NCBI GenBank assembly: GCA_902461995.1
Contig: CABQAA010000008.1
Location: 1 to 17,319, forward strand
Direction: 5' to 3'
Length of the DNA stretch: 17,319 bases
From: an uncultured Oscillospiraceae bacterium
GTDB lineage: Bacteria; Bacillota; Clostridia; Oscillospirales; Acutalibacteraceae
Part shown: positions 1 to 5,969 of the stretch, piece by piece
Layout: every line of letters begins with the position of its first letter
Position numbering within the stretch: the stretch's first letter is position 1
Program-made: the position numbers and the translations under genes
The notes under the pieces: model-generated
Seen by the model: the letters and a program-made list of their open reading frames with translations, nothing else
Told to the model about the DNA's origin: nothing
Databases searched by the model: none

Positions 1-1185
1 AAGCTGATGGCCTACATCACCAGCGCCGGACGGGCGGCCAGTCGGGAGCTGGCCAAGGTGCGGGGGGCCTTCCCGCTGTTCGAGGAGAGCATTTATAAGG
101 ACGGCGAGCCGCTGCGCAACGCCACCGTGACGACGATCGCCCCGACCGGGACCCTTTCCATCATCGCGGGGGTGTCGTCGGGCGTCGAGCCGGTGTTCGC
201 CTATGTGTACATCCGCAGCGTCATGGACCGGACCGAGATGATCGAGGTCAATCCCGTGCTCAAAACGCTGCTCGAGGAACGGGGCCTCTATTCCGACGAG
301 CTGATGCACCGCATCGCGGAGGAGGGAACCATCGCCCATTTTGACGAGATTCCGGAGGAGATCCGGCGAGTGTTTGTCTCCGCCCACGACATCTCTCCCC
401 TGTATCACACTAAAATGCAGGCCGCGTTCCAAAATCACACCGACAACGCCGTATCGAAAACGGTGAACTTCCCCCATGACGCCACCGAGGAGGAAGTGGC
501 CGAGGTCTATACCCTCGCCTATAAACTCGGCTGCAAGGGCGTGACGATTTACCGGGACGGCAGCCGGGAAATCCAGGTGCTCAACCTGGCCAAAAAAGAG
601 GAAAAGCCGGAAGAGGCGGCCGAACCGGCCGCGGTGTCCGCACCCCATGGCCCGATTCTGCCCCGCCCCCGGCCCGACGTGACCATGGGCCTGACCGAGA
701 AGGTCGGTATTGGCTGCGGCAACCTGTATATCACGGTCAATTACGATGAAGAGGGCATCTGCGAGGTGTTTACCAACACCGGCAAAGCCGGAGGATGTCC
801 TTCTCAGTCGGAGGCCACGGCCCGCTTGGTATCGGTGGCGCTGCGCTCCGGGATGGATGTCAAAACCATCACAGGTCAGCTGCGGGGCATCCGCTGTCCC
901 TCCACCATCCGTCAGCAGGGGATGAAATGTACCTCCTGCCCCGACGCCATCGCGCGGGTGATCGAAAAAGTGGTGGCATCCAAGGAATTCAAGGCGGTCG
1001 CCACCCATTATGTGTCCGGAAACACCGAGGAAGCGGAAAAGGCCGCGGCGGCCGCTTCCAAAAAAGAGGTGCGGGAGCCGGCCGTGGCCGCCCAAATCCG
1101 GAGCTGTCCCGAGTGCGGCGCCCCGGTCGAGCACGAGGGCGGCTGCGTGATGTGCCGCAACTGCGGCTATTCCAAATGCGGCTGA
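1..1185 (+). CDS. nrdJ: Vitamin B12-dependent (class II) ribonucleotide reductase, C-terminal part
   Basis: The reading frame is open from base 1, so the gene starts upstream and only the last 394 codons are seen. Class II reductases make deoxyribonucleotides from ribonucleotides using adenosylcobalamin as the radical source, in the cytoplasm. Near fragment residues 40-62 is the family motif TIAPTGTLSIIAG. The stretch GKAGGCPSQSEA followed by RGIRCPS and TSCPDAIARVIEKV (bases about 780-975) matches the TSCPD domain typical of NrdJ. The end carries a Cys-rich tail (CPECG, CVMCRNCGYSKCG) expected to bind zinc or shuttle reducing equivalents to the active site. An Ala/Glu-rich linker lies at bases about 600-660. 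It converges with the small minus-strand regulators. Family assignment is firm; substrate level (di- or triphosphate) cannot be told from this fragment. Confidence 0.96.
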   Translation, partial: KLMAYITSAGRAASRELAKVRGAFPLFEESIYKDGEPLRNATVTTIAPTGTLSIIAGVSSGVEPVFAYVYIRSVMDRTEMIEVNPVLKTLLEERGLYSDELMHRIAEEGTIAHFDEIPEEIRRVFVSAHDISPLYHTKMQAAFQNHTDNAVSKTVNFPHDATEEEVAEVYTLAYKLGCKGVTIYRDGSREIQVLNLAKKEEKPEEAAEPAAVSAPHGPILPRPRPDVTMGLTEKVGIGCGNLYITVNYDEEGICEVFTNTGKAGGCPSQSEATARLVSVALRSGMDVKTITGQLRGIRCPSTIRQQGMKCTSCPDAIARVIEKVVASKEFKAVATHYVSGNTEEAEKAAAAASKKEVREPAVAAQIRSCPECGAPVEHEGGCVMCRNCGYSKCG

Positions 1186-1250
1186 CGGCTGCGGGTTTAG
1201 ACATTCTATATATATGATTTGTATATAGGAATAATACGGCATCCTGCATC

Positions 1251-1286
1251 AAAAAGGCGGGGGAAATCGTCGGATTTCCCCCGCCT
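1251..1286 (-). terminator. Rho-independent terminator for the minus-strand xre transcript
   Basis: A perfect 14-bp stem has arms at 1255-1268 and 1273-1286 and a GTCG loop. Read on the minus strand it is followed directly by five T residues (A-run at 1251-1255). On the plus strand there is no T-run after it, so direction is minus. It would stop transcripts coming from the xre gene that ends at 1525 before they run into nrdJ. Confidence 0.8.
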
Positions 1287-1331
1287 CGGTGTGTCAATGA
1301 GGCAGGCAAGCTGCCATATACCTCCGGTCTT

Positions 1332-1367
1332 ATAAAGGGCATGAATACAAGTATTCATGCCCTTTAT
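1332..1367 (+). terminator. Perfect palindrome, probable nrdJ terminator, possibly bidirectional
   Basis: Arms of 17 bp (1332-1348 and 1351-1367) match perfectly around a central AA. The GC-rich core GGGCATGAATAC pairs with its complement and is followed on the plus strand by a T-rich tail (TTTATCTTATCT). On the minus strand the tail is TTTATAAG, weaker. It lies about 150 nt after the nrdJ stop, so it is a reasonable end for that transcript, but the T-tract is broken and a different role as a protein-binding palindrome is possible. Confidence 0.55.
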
Positions 1368-1524
1368 CTTATCTGAGTCGTATGCCGCCGGTCGTATGAT
1401 GGTTGCATATTTTCAAAGCGCTTTCCCTCGTTCCGTGAACGCCGCTTTCGGTCCGCATTGTGGAAAAAGAAAAAAGTGCGCGTTCAGGACAACCAAAAGA
1501 GGCAGCGGGACCAACCGGGTGAGA

Positions 1525-1731
1525 TCAGTCCGTTGGCGGATCATACATCATGATGTCCGCAATGTCGCAGTCCAAGGCGTAACAGATCCGGCAAAGCACG
1601 CCGATATCCGGACGCTGAACCGTATTGTTGTAATATTGCAGCATCTGGGTGTACTGCAGGTCGGCGCGTTTGGTCAGCTGGCTTTTGCTGATTTTGTGCG
1701 CTTTCATATAATCCGCGAGAGTGAAACGCAC
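1525..1731 (-). CDS. Small Xre/Cro-family helix-turn-helix protein, start uncertain
   Basis: The frame encodes 68 residues, nearly all one HTH domain: KSQLTKRADLQYTQML forms the helix-turn-helix and VLCRICYALDCDIADIMMY the C-terminal helices seen in short Cro/C1-type regulators. It should bind DNA as a dimer; target unknown. The listed start is a GTG with GGGG four bases upstream, which is weak. The promoter-like -10 (1785-1790) and the strong GGGGGTGA site instead point to a GTG at 1763 in a different frame. That frame gives 19 codons whose TGA overlaps the in-frame ATG at 1707 as ATGA. So the gene may be translated by coupling, start at 1731, or be frameshifted near 1735-1741. The HTH identity is solid; the N-terminus is not. 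Confidence 0.75.
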   Translation of the reverse strand: MRFTLADYMKAHKISKSQLTKRADLQYTQMLQYYNNTVQRPDIGVLCRICYALDCDIADIMMYDPPTD

Positions 1732-1781
1732 CTCGCCCCATTCGGGGCATTCAGTTTCGGCACGCCGTCACCCCCGTTGAG

Positions 1782-1814
1782 TTTAGTATATTTTTGAACT
1801 AAAACCAGTATCAG
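1782..1814 (-). promoter_or_regulatory. Candidate promoter and operator of the first xre gene
   Basis: On the minus strand a TATACT -10 box (1785-1790) lies 18 bp from CTGATA (1809-1814), which matches four of six bases of the -35 consensus. A dyad TTTAGT-N10-ACTAAA (1782-1787 and 1798-1803) covers the -10, as expected for an autoregulatory operator. Predicted transcription start is near 1778, only about 15 nt before the GTG at 1763. Confidence 0.5.
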
Positions 1815-1859
1815 TATAAAATGTAGGAACCAATTGAAATCTGCAGTTATCTATCCTAT

Positions 1860-1897
1860 AATTATATAAATAAATGCCCTATCGCTTCGGATAGGGC
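1860..1897 (-). terminator. Rho-independent terminator of the second xre gene
   Basis: An 8-bp perfect stem, GCCCTATC (1876-1883) with GATAGGGC (1890-1897), spans the TAG stop of the minus-strand gene. It is followed on that strand by the T-rich ATTTATTTATAT. The stop codon lies inside the stem, so the final codons and the terminator share sequence. Confidence 0.7.
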
Positions 1898-2100
1898 AGG
1901 TTGTCGGGTAAATCCAAGATGTAGTCGGCGGACACATGATAATATTGGCACAGCTTGATTAAATGACGGAGTGGAAGGGGGTGGACGCCCCTCTCGTATC
2001 GGGAATAAATGGTTTGTTCAATGCCCAGCATGTCGGCAATGTCCTTCTGGGTTTTGTCATGGTCTTCCCGCAGCCATCGGATAATTTGTGAAGGTTCCAT
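1879..2100 (-). CDS. Small Xre/Cro-family helix-turn-helix regulator
   Basis: The product has 73 residues and is a single HTH_3-type domain. QKDIADMLGIEQTIYSRYERG is the helix-turn-helix, and YYHVSADYILDLPDNLP is the typical last helix and tail of short Xre repressors. The ATG at 2100 was chosen over the GTG at 2109 because GGGGTG lies six bases before the ATG. It is divergent from the xre gene at 2208, and the 107 bp between their starts carries two perfect dyads, so mutual or self repression is likely. Target genes beyond this pair are not evident. The ending DLPP/DLPD motif resembles that of the divergent partner, suggesting related subfamilies. Confidence 0.85.
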   Translation of the reverse strand: MEPSQIIRWLREDHDKTQKDIADMLGIEQTIYSRYERGVHPLPLRHLIKLCQYYHVSADYILDLPDNLPYPKR

Positions 2101-2144
2101 GGGACACACCCCATTTATACTTAAAATATGGTATCACTTTATCA

Positions 2145-2162
2145 TAGTACGGATTGGTACTA
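2145..2162. promoter_or_regulatory. Operator-like dyad between divergent xre genes
   Basis: TAGTAC-ggattg-GTACTA is a perfect 6-6-6 inverted repeat. It overlaps the -35 box (2154-2159) of the plus-strand promoter and lies beside a possible minus-strand -10 (TATGAT, 2141-2146). The size and spacing suit a small Xre dimer. Confidence 0.55.
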
Positions 2163-2182
2163 AACACTCCAGAACGTATAAG
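2154..2182 (+). promoter_or_regulatory. Sigma-A-type promoter of the plus-strand xre gene
   Basis: TTGGTA (2154-2159), a 17-bp spacer and TATAAG (2177-2182) form a good vegetative promoter. Predicted start is near 2189, giving a leader of about 20 nt that contains only the ribosome binding site. Both boxes are covered by dyads, so repression by an Xre protein is expected. Confidence 0.7.
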
Positions 2183-2186
2183 TTCT
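2171..2186. promoter_or_regulatory. Second operator-like dyad over the -10 box
   Basis: AGAAC-gtataa-GTTCT is a perfect 5-6-5 inverted repeat lying across the -10 box TATAAG. Its centre is 25 bp from the centre of the dyad at 2145-2162, and the half-site sequence differs, so the two could serve different regulators. Confidence 0.5.
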
Positions 2187-2207
2187 AAACGAAAGAGAGA
2201 CGAGAAT

Positions 2208-2486
2208 ATGGTCGGGAAAAAGATCCGGGCGCTCCGGAAGGAACGGCGGTGGAACCAGGGAACGCTGGCATCTCGGCTGCATGTGTGCCGCAGCACCATC
2301 TCCTGTTGGGAAACAGAACGTGTCGATCCGCCCCTGGACCGTAGCCGGGAGCTGGCCCTGCTGTTCGATGTGTCCGCCGATTATCTGCTGGACCTTCCAC
2401 CCCACGATCCACCGGTCGTATGCGAAACGTCCTTCACGAAAAGCTGCACCGGCGCCGGAAAACCCGAACCTGGAAAAAACAGATAG
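2208..2486 (+). CDS. Small Xre/Cro-family helix-turn-helix regulator, divergent
   Basis: The 92-residue product begins MVGKKIRALRKERRWNQ and holds one HTH domain: GTLASRLHVCRSTISCWETER is the helix-turn-helix, followed by LALLFDVSADYLLDLPP. The last 20 residues are polar and unlike a domain. The ATG at 2208 was chosen because GAGAGACGAGA lies just upstream and the predicted transcription start (about 2189) excludes the in-frame ATT/GTG region from 2154. It has its own promoter, two dyads over it, and a terminator before the ribosomal promoter, so it is a separate unit from the S10 operon. Role beyond DNA binding is unknown. Confidence 0.85.
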   Translation: MVGKKIRALRKERRWNQGTLASRLHVCRSTISCWETERVDPPLDRSRELALLFDVSADYLLDLPPHDPPVVCETSFTKSCTGAGKPEPGKNR

Positions 2487-2538
2487 AAGCCTGATGCCAT
2501 GCGGGTTGGCAGGCTTTAAAATAATTTTCGTTTTTTTT
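2487..2538 (+). terminator. Rho-independent terminator after the plus-strand xre gene
   Basis: AAGCCT (2487-2492) pairs with AGGCTT (2511-2516) and inside it GCCA (2496-2499) pairs with TGGC (2507-2510), leaving a 3-nt bulge. A T-rich tail follows, with eight T at 2531-2538. It insulates the ribosomal operon from the xre unit; the next promoter begins only ten bases later. Confidence 0.7.
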
Positions 2539-2547
2539 GAAAAACGC

Positions 2548-2576
2548 TTGCAATTTCCATGCGGTTGATGTAGAAT
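2548..2576 (+). promoter_or_regulatory. Main promoter of the S10 ribosomal-protein operon
   Basis: TTGCAA (2548-2553), a 17-bp spacer (2554-2570) and TAGAAT (2571-2576) are close to the vegetative consensus. It follows the xre terminator and faces rpsJ. The predicted start is near 2583. No other convincing promoter is seen before the window end, so it probably drives the whole superoperon. Confidence 0.75.
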
Positions 2577-2582
2577 AGTCCA

Positions 2583-2923
2583 GCACGCCTGAAAAAGACA
2601 GGGATACCTGTGCCCTTTTTCGGGTGTGCACGACTGCACGATATGCGATGAAGCGGGAGGTTGCGGCCATCGGCCGGGTATTTCCGCTGAGTATGTCCGA
2701 TTTCAAACCGGGCGACAAGGACTCTCTGTGCACCGCTCTGCCTCCCGCTGCGGGCCGTCTGGCCGCGGCGCGCGATGTCGGCGGACACAGGACGCTGTAT
2801 CCGTACCCGGACACTTGGGCGAATCCAGGATCCGGTTTTTTCTCGGCCGGGCAGGAAACACCCGGCAAGGTGTACGGTTTCGGCGCCGCCCGCCAACTCA
2901 ATTTATTAAGGAGGCGTTTTTCA
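2583..2923 (+). promoter_or_regulatory. Long structured 5' leader of the S10 operon
   Basis: About 340 nt separate the promoter from the rpsJ GTG. A strong hairpin stands at the very 5' end: 2588-2598 pairs with 2611-2624 around an inner CAGG/CCTG stem with GATA loop, giving about 15 bp with one 3-nt bulge and one G-T pair. Further hairpins are GTGCA-cgac-TGCAC (2626-2639), CGGCC-atc-GGCCG near 2664, and GCCGGG-N9-CCCGGC (2846-2866). None is followed by a clear T-run. S10-operon leaders in other bacteria bind L4 for feedback; whether this one does is unknown. The leader is stop-free in the rpsJ frame from 2624, but no binding site supports translation there. Confidence 0.6.
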
Positions 2924-3235
2924 GTGGCAGTCAAGGAAAAAATTCGCATTCGCATCAAGGGGTATGATCACCAGCTGGTCGATCAGTCCGCGGAGAAGAT
3001 CGTCGAGACCGCGCGGCGCACAGGCGCCCGGGTGTCCGGCCCGGTTCCGCTCCCCACCGAGAAGGAGATCGTCACCATCCTGCGCGCGGTCCACAAATAC
3101 AAGGATTCCCGCGAGCAGTTTGAGTCCCGCGTCCACAAGCGGCTCATCGACATTCTCCGCCCGTCCAACAAGACAGTTGAAGCCCTGATGGGGCTTGAAC
3201 TCCCCGCCGGCGTGGAAATCGAAATCAAGCTCTGA
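2924..3235 (+). CDS. rpsJ: 30S ribosomal protein S10
   Basis: The 103-residue product begins MAVKEKIRIRIKGYDHQLVD and shows the S10 signature, including PLPTEKEIVTILR and the SREQFESRVHKRLIDI segment. S10 sits in the head of the small subunit and also serves as NusE in transcription antitermination. The GTG start is set by AAGGAGG at 2908-2914, nine bases upstream; the much longer upstream-open frame is ignored. Length is normal. It is the first gene of the operon and is separated from rplC by a 122-nt spacer with two hairpins. Confidence 0.97.
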   Translation: MAVKEKIRIRIKGYDHQLVDQSAEKIVETARRTGARVSGPVPLPTEKEIVTILRAVHKYKDSREQFESRVHKRLIDILRPSNKTVEALMGLELPAGVEIEIKL

Positions 3236-3357
3236 TTTCAGTCTCCGCATATTCTCCTTAAATAAGGAGAATGGGATGAATTCCCGCGGGCGAGGTCATG
3301 TTCCGACTCACGGGATGCCCCGTGCGGCCGGAACCAATAACCAAGGAGGTATAGACA
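3236..3357 (+). promoter_or_regulatory. Structured rpsJ-rplC spacer
   Basis: A perfect 10-bp stem with AA centre (3251-3260 and 3263-3272) contains a Shine-Dalgarno-like TAAGGAG in its right arm and the complementary CTCCTTA in its left. A second perfect hairpin, CACGGG-atgc-CCCGTG, lies at 3309-3324. Six bases after the hidden AAGGAG (3264-3269) is an ATG at 3276 that opens a 44-codon frame running into rplC in another frame. No T-run follows either hairpin, so these are not terminators. Confidence 0.6.
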
Positions 3358-3993
3358 ATGCAAAAAGGCATCATCGGCAAAAAGGTCGGCATGACCCAGG
3401 TCTTCGATGAAAAGGGCAATGTCGTGCCCGTCACGGTCATCGAGGCCGGCCCCTGCGTGGTCGTGCAGAAGAAGACCGCGGAAACCGACGGCTACACCGC
3501 CGTCCAGCTCGGCTTCGGCGACGTCTCGGCCAAACGGGTTAACAAGCCCATGAAGGGCCACTTCGACAAGGCGGATGTGGCGCCCAAGAAGACGCTGCGC
3601 GAGTTCCGCTTCGAGAACTGCGACGCCTACAACGTCGGCGACATCGTCAAGGCCGACGCCTTCGCCCCCGGCGAACGGGTGGACGTCTGCGGCACCAGCA
3701 AGGGCAAAGGCTACGCCGGCGCCATCAAGCGCTGGAACTTCCACCGGCTCAAGGAAACCCACGGTACCGGCCCGGTCGCCCGCCATGCGGGTTCTCTGGG
3801 CGCCTGCTCCTCCCCCTCCCGTGTCTTTAAAGGCATGAAGGCCGCCGGCCATCTGGGCGCGGAGCGCGTGACCGTTCAGAACCTCGACGTCGTCAAGGTG
3901 GATGCGGAGAACAACCTGATCGCGGTGCGCGGCGCCGTCCCCGGCCCCCGCGGCGGCGTGGTGCTGCTCTCCGAATCCGTCAAGAAGGCGTAA
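3358..3993 (+). CDS. rplC: 50S ribosomal protein L3
   Basis: The 211-residue protein begins MQKGIIGKKVGMTQVFDEKG, the L3 N-terminus, and contains the signature segment FHRLKETHGTGPVARHAGS near residues 126-145, the long loop that reaches toward the peptidyl transferase centre. L3 is an early assembly protein binding 23S rRNA domain VI. AAGGAGG lies eight bases before the ATG. Length is typical for bacteria. The following gene starts 17 bases after the stop. Confidence 0.98.
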   Translation: MQKGIIGKKVGMTQVFDEKGNVVPVTVIEAGPCVVVQKKTAETDGYTAVQLGFGDVSAKRVNKPMKGHFDKADVAPKKTLREFRFENCDAYNVGDIVKADAFAPGERVDVCGTSKGKGYAGAIKRWNFHRLKETHGTGPVARHAGSLGACSSPSRVFKGMKAAGHLGAERVTVQNLDVVKVDAENNLIAVRGAVPGPRGGVVLLSESVKKA

Positions 3994-4010
3994 GGAAGGA
4001 GGAAATCGAA

Positions 4011-4634
4011 ATGGCAACCGTTTCTACATTTGATATGACCGGCAAGCAGACCGGCAGCATGGAGCTCTCCGACGCCGTTTTCGGCATCGAGCCCAACGCC
4101 ACCGCTCTGCACAGTGTCGTTGTCAATTACCTGGCCAATCAGCGCCAGGGTACCCAGTCCACCCTCACCCGTGCCGAAGTGAGCGGCGGCGGCCGCAAGC
4201 CCTGGAGACAGAAGGGTACCGGCCATGCGCGCCAGGGTTCCATCCGGGCTCCCCAGTGGACCCACGGCGGTATTTCCCACGGCCCCAAGCCCCGCAGCTA
4301 TTCGTTCGTGCTTCCCAAGAAGGTGCGCCGCCTCGCGATGAAGTCGGCCTTCTCCTCCAAGGTGGCTGCCGGCGAGATGATCGTTCTCGACGACATGACC
4401 TTTGAAGAGATCAAGACCAAAACCGCGGCCAAGATGCTCACCGCCCTGGAAGCGACCAGCAAGGTGCTTGTGGTGATGCCGGAGAAGGACGAGAAGGCCA
4501 TCCGCTCCATGCGGAATATCCCCGGTGTCAAAACCGCCCTGGTGAACACCCTGAACGTATACGATATCCTCAACTGCGACAAGTTCATCGTCGTCAAGGA
4601 TGCCGTTGCCAAGCTCGAGGAGGTGTACAAATAA
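4011..4634 (+). CDS. rplD: 50S ribosomal protein L4
   Basis: The 207-residue product shows the L4 core: RQGTQSTLTRAEVSGGGRKPW and QKGTGHARQGSIRAPQW (residues about 43-82) form the extended loop lining the exit tunnel, followed by the Rossmann-like globular part with VLVVMPEKDEKAIRSMRN. In E. coli L4 also represses its own operon by acting on the S10 leader; a similar role here is only a possibility. AAGGAAGGAGG precedes the ATG. The TAA stop shares its last A with the rplW ATG. Confidence 0.98.
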   Translation: MATVSTFDMTGKQTGSMELSDAVFGIEPNATALHSVVVNYLANQRQGTQSTLTRAEVSGGGRKPWRQKGTGHARQGSIRAPQWTHGGISHGPKPRSYSFVLPKKVRRLAMKSAFSSKVAAGEMIVLDDMTFEEIKTKTAAKMLTALEATSKVLVVMPEKDEKAIRSMRNIPGVKTALVNTLNVYDILNCDKFIVVKDAVAKLEEVYK

Positions 4635-4924
4635 TGGAAGCCCGTGACATCATTCTCGCTCCGGTTGTAACGGAAAAGGCCGTCGCCGGCCTCGCGATGA
4701 AAAAGTACACCTTCCGGGTGGACATGAACGCGAACAAGATCCAGATCGCCAAGGCGGTCGAGGAAATCTTCGGCGTCAAGGTGGAAAAGGTCAACACCAT
4801 CCACATGAAAGGCCATCTGCGCCGTATGGGCCGGAACGAGGGCTACACCTCCGATTGGAAGAAAGCCGTCGTCACCCTGAAGCCCGACTCCAAAACCATC
4901 GAATTCTTCGACGGCATGTTCTGA
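4634..4924 (+). CDS. rplW: 50S ribosomal protein L23
   Basis: At 96 residues this is a standard bacterial L23: IILAPVVTEKAVA at the N-terminus, YTFRVDMNANKIQIAKAVEEIF as the core helix-strand unit, and a basic loop HMKGHLRRMGRNEGYTSDW. L23 sits at the tunnel exit and docks signal recognition particle and trigger factor. Its start overlaps the rplD stop (TAATG at 4632-4636), so translation is coupled. GAGGAGG inside the end of rplD acts as binding site. A 190-nt hairpin-rich spacer follows. Confidence 0.98.
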   Translation: MEARDIILAPVVTEKAVAGLAMKKYTFRVDMNANKIQIAKAVEEIFGVKVEKVNTIHMKGHLRRMGRNEGYTSDWKKAVVTLKPDSKTIEFFDGMF

Positions 4925-5114
4925 TCGAAGACGTCCGGCGGGTAAACCGCCGATACGCCGCTTCCCGTCCCTGGACGGGATAAACGAGCGGGGGTTTCCC
5001 CGCAGGCAACGTATGGGATGCCATTCCTTTGGAGGAATGCGGCGGAGCATCCCGCAAAGCCGGGACCGCGGACGATTGCCGTCCGCATCCCCAGAATTAG
5101 GAGAGTGAATCGGA
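4925..5114 (+). promoter_or_regulatory. Hairpin-dense rplW-rplB spacer, candidate RNA element
   Basis: Five perfect or near-perfect hairpins stand in line: CGGCGG-gtaaa-CCGCCG (4936-4952), TCCCGTCC-ct-GGACGGGA (4963-4980), GCGGGG-gttt-CCCCGC (4988-5003), a two-level hairpin with outer GGGATGC/GCATCCC (5015-5021, 5047-5053) and inner CATTCC/GGAATG (5022-5027, 5034-5039), and GCGGACG-attgc-CGTCCGC (5068-5086). ATACG (4953-4957) could also pair with CGTAT (5010-5014) to close a branch. None has a T-run. The motif TCCGCATCC (5082-5090) precedes the rplB binding site. No promoter or supported small gene was seen. Confidence 0.65.
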
Positions 5115-5948
5115 ATGCCTGTCAAGAATTACAAGCCGACCACCCCGGGGCGCCGCGGCATGTCCGTCATGGACTACAGCGGCCTGTCCAAGGTGGAGCC
5201 GGAAAAGAGCCTGCTCGTCCCGATGAACAAGAAGGCCGGGCGGAACAGCTATGGACGCATCACCGTCCGTCATCGCGGCGGCGGCAACCGGCGGAAATAC
5301 CGCATCATCGACTTCAAGCGGAATAAGCTGGATATGCCTGCCAAGGTGCTGACCCTCGAGTACGATCCCAACCGCAGCGCCCACATTGCCCTCGTCCAGT
5401 ATGAGGACGGCGAGAAGCGGTATATCATCGCTCCTCAGGGCCTTTCGGTCGGCGACACCATCAGCGCGGGTGCCTCGTCCGATATCAAGCCGGGCAACGC
5501 CCTGCCGCTGACCAACATCCCCACCGGTACCTTTGTCCACAACGTGGAGCTGTACCCGGGCAAGGGCGCGCAGCTCGCGCGGTCGGCCGGCGTTATGGCG
5601 CAGCTCGTCGGTAAGGAAAACAACATGGCGATGCTCCGCCTCCCCTCCGGGGAAATGCGGAACGTTCCCCTGAACTGCATGGCCACCATCGGCCAGGTCA
5701 GCAACATCGAGCATGAGAACGTCAAGCTCGGCAAGGCCGGACGGAAGCGCCACATGGGCTGGCGTCCCGCCGTGCGCGGTTCGGTCATGAACCCCTGCGA
5801 TCACCCCCACGGCGGTGGTGAAGGCAAGGCCCCCATCGGCCGCTCCGGCCCGGTTACCCCTTGGGGCAAACCCGCTCTGGGCTACAAGACCCGCAAGAGT
5901 CACAACCGGTCCGATCAGTTCATCGTGAAACGCCGCAACAGCAAGTAA
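5115..5948 (+). CDS. rplB: 50S ribosomal protein L2
   Basis: This 277-residue protein is among the most conserved of the large subunit and is needed for subunit joining and peptidyl transfer. The N-terminal OB-fold contains RNSYGRITVRHRGGGNRRKYR; the C-terminal part carries HPHGGGEGKAPIGR, with the functionally key histidine at residue 230. The ATG is preceded by TTAGGAGAGTG. Length is normal and no key residue is missing. It is separated from rplW by the structured spacer but only 21 bases from rpsS. Confidence 0.98.
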   Translation: MPVKNYKPTTPGRRGMSVMDYSGLSKVEPEKSLLVPMNKKAGRNSYGRITVRHRGGGNRRKYRIIDFKRNKLDMPAKVLTLEYDPNRSAHIALVQYEDGEKRYIIAPQGLSVGDTISAGASSDIKPGNALPLTNIPTGTFVHNVELYPGKGAQLARSAGVMAQLVGKENNMAMLRLPSGEMRNVPLNCMATIGQVSNIEHENVKLGKAGRKRHMGWRPAVRGSVMNPCDHPHGGGEGKAPIGRSGPVTPWGKPALGYKTRKSHNRSDQFIVKRRNSK

Positions 5949-5969
5949 GCGAAAGGAGATTCGTCATTT

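Larger units (their letters stand above)
1186..1524. other. Non-coding gap between nrdJ and the first xre gene
   Basis: This 339-base gap lies between converging genes. It contains an AT-rich dyad CTATATA-N9-TATATAG at 1206-1228, a minus-strand terminator at 1251-1286, a small hairpin GGCAG/CTGCC at 1301-1315, and a perfect 17-bp-arm palindrome at 1332-1367. A CRE-like palindrome, TCAAAGCGCTTTCC, sits at 1413-1426 but has no promoter or gene beside it. I see no gene supported by a ribosome binding site. Confidence 0.7.

Noticed and set aside
1413..1426. TCAAAGCGCTTTCC, similar to a CcpA catabolite-response element
   Set aside because: Two mismatches to the consensus and no promoter or gene start nearby; a chance palindrome is as likely.
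1357..1797. Plus-strand frame of 146 codons across the first xre gene
   Set aside because: It starts inside the palindrome at 1332-1367, has no binding site and is antisense to a recognisable HTH gene.
2624..2923. Frame open for 100 codons directly upstream of and in phase with rpsJ, which would give a long N-terminal extension of S10
   Set aside because: No ribosome binding site near any start in it, the text has no S10-like features, a second frame is open over the same stretch, and AAGGAGG with a GTG gives the normal 103-residue S10.
4925..5114. Rho-independent terminator between rplW and rplB
   Set aside because: Several strong stems exist, but none is followed by a T-run and the operon continues on the same strand without a new promoter.
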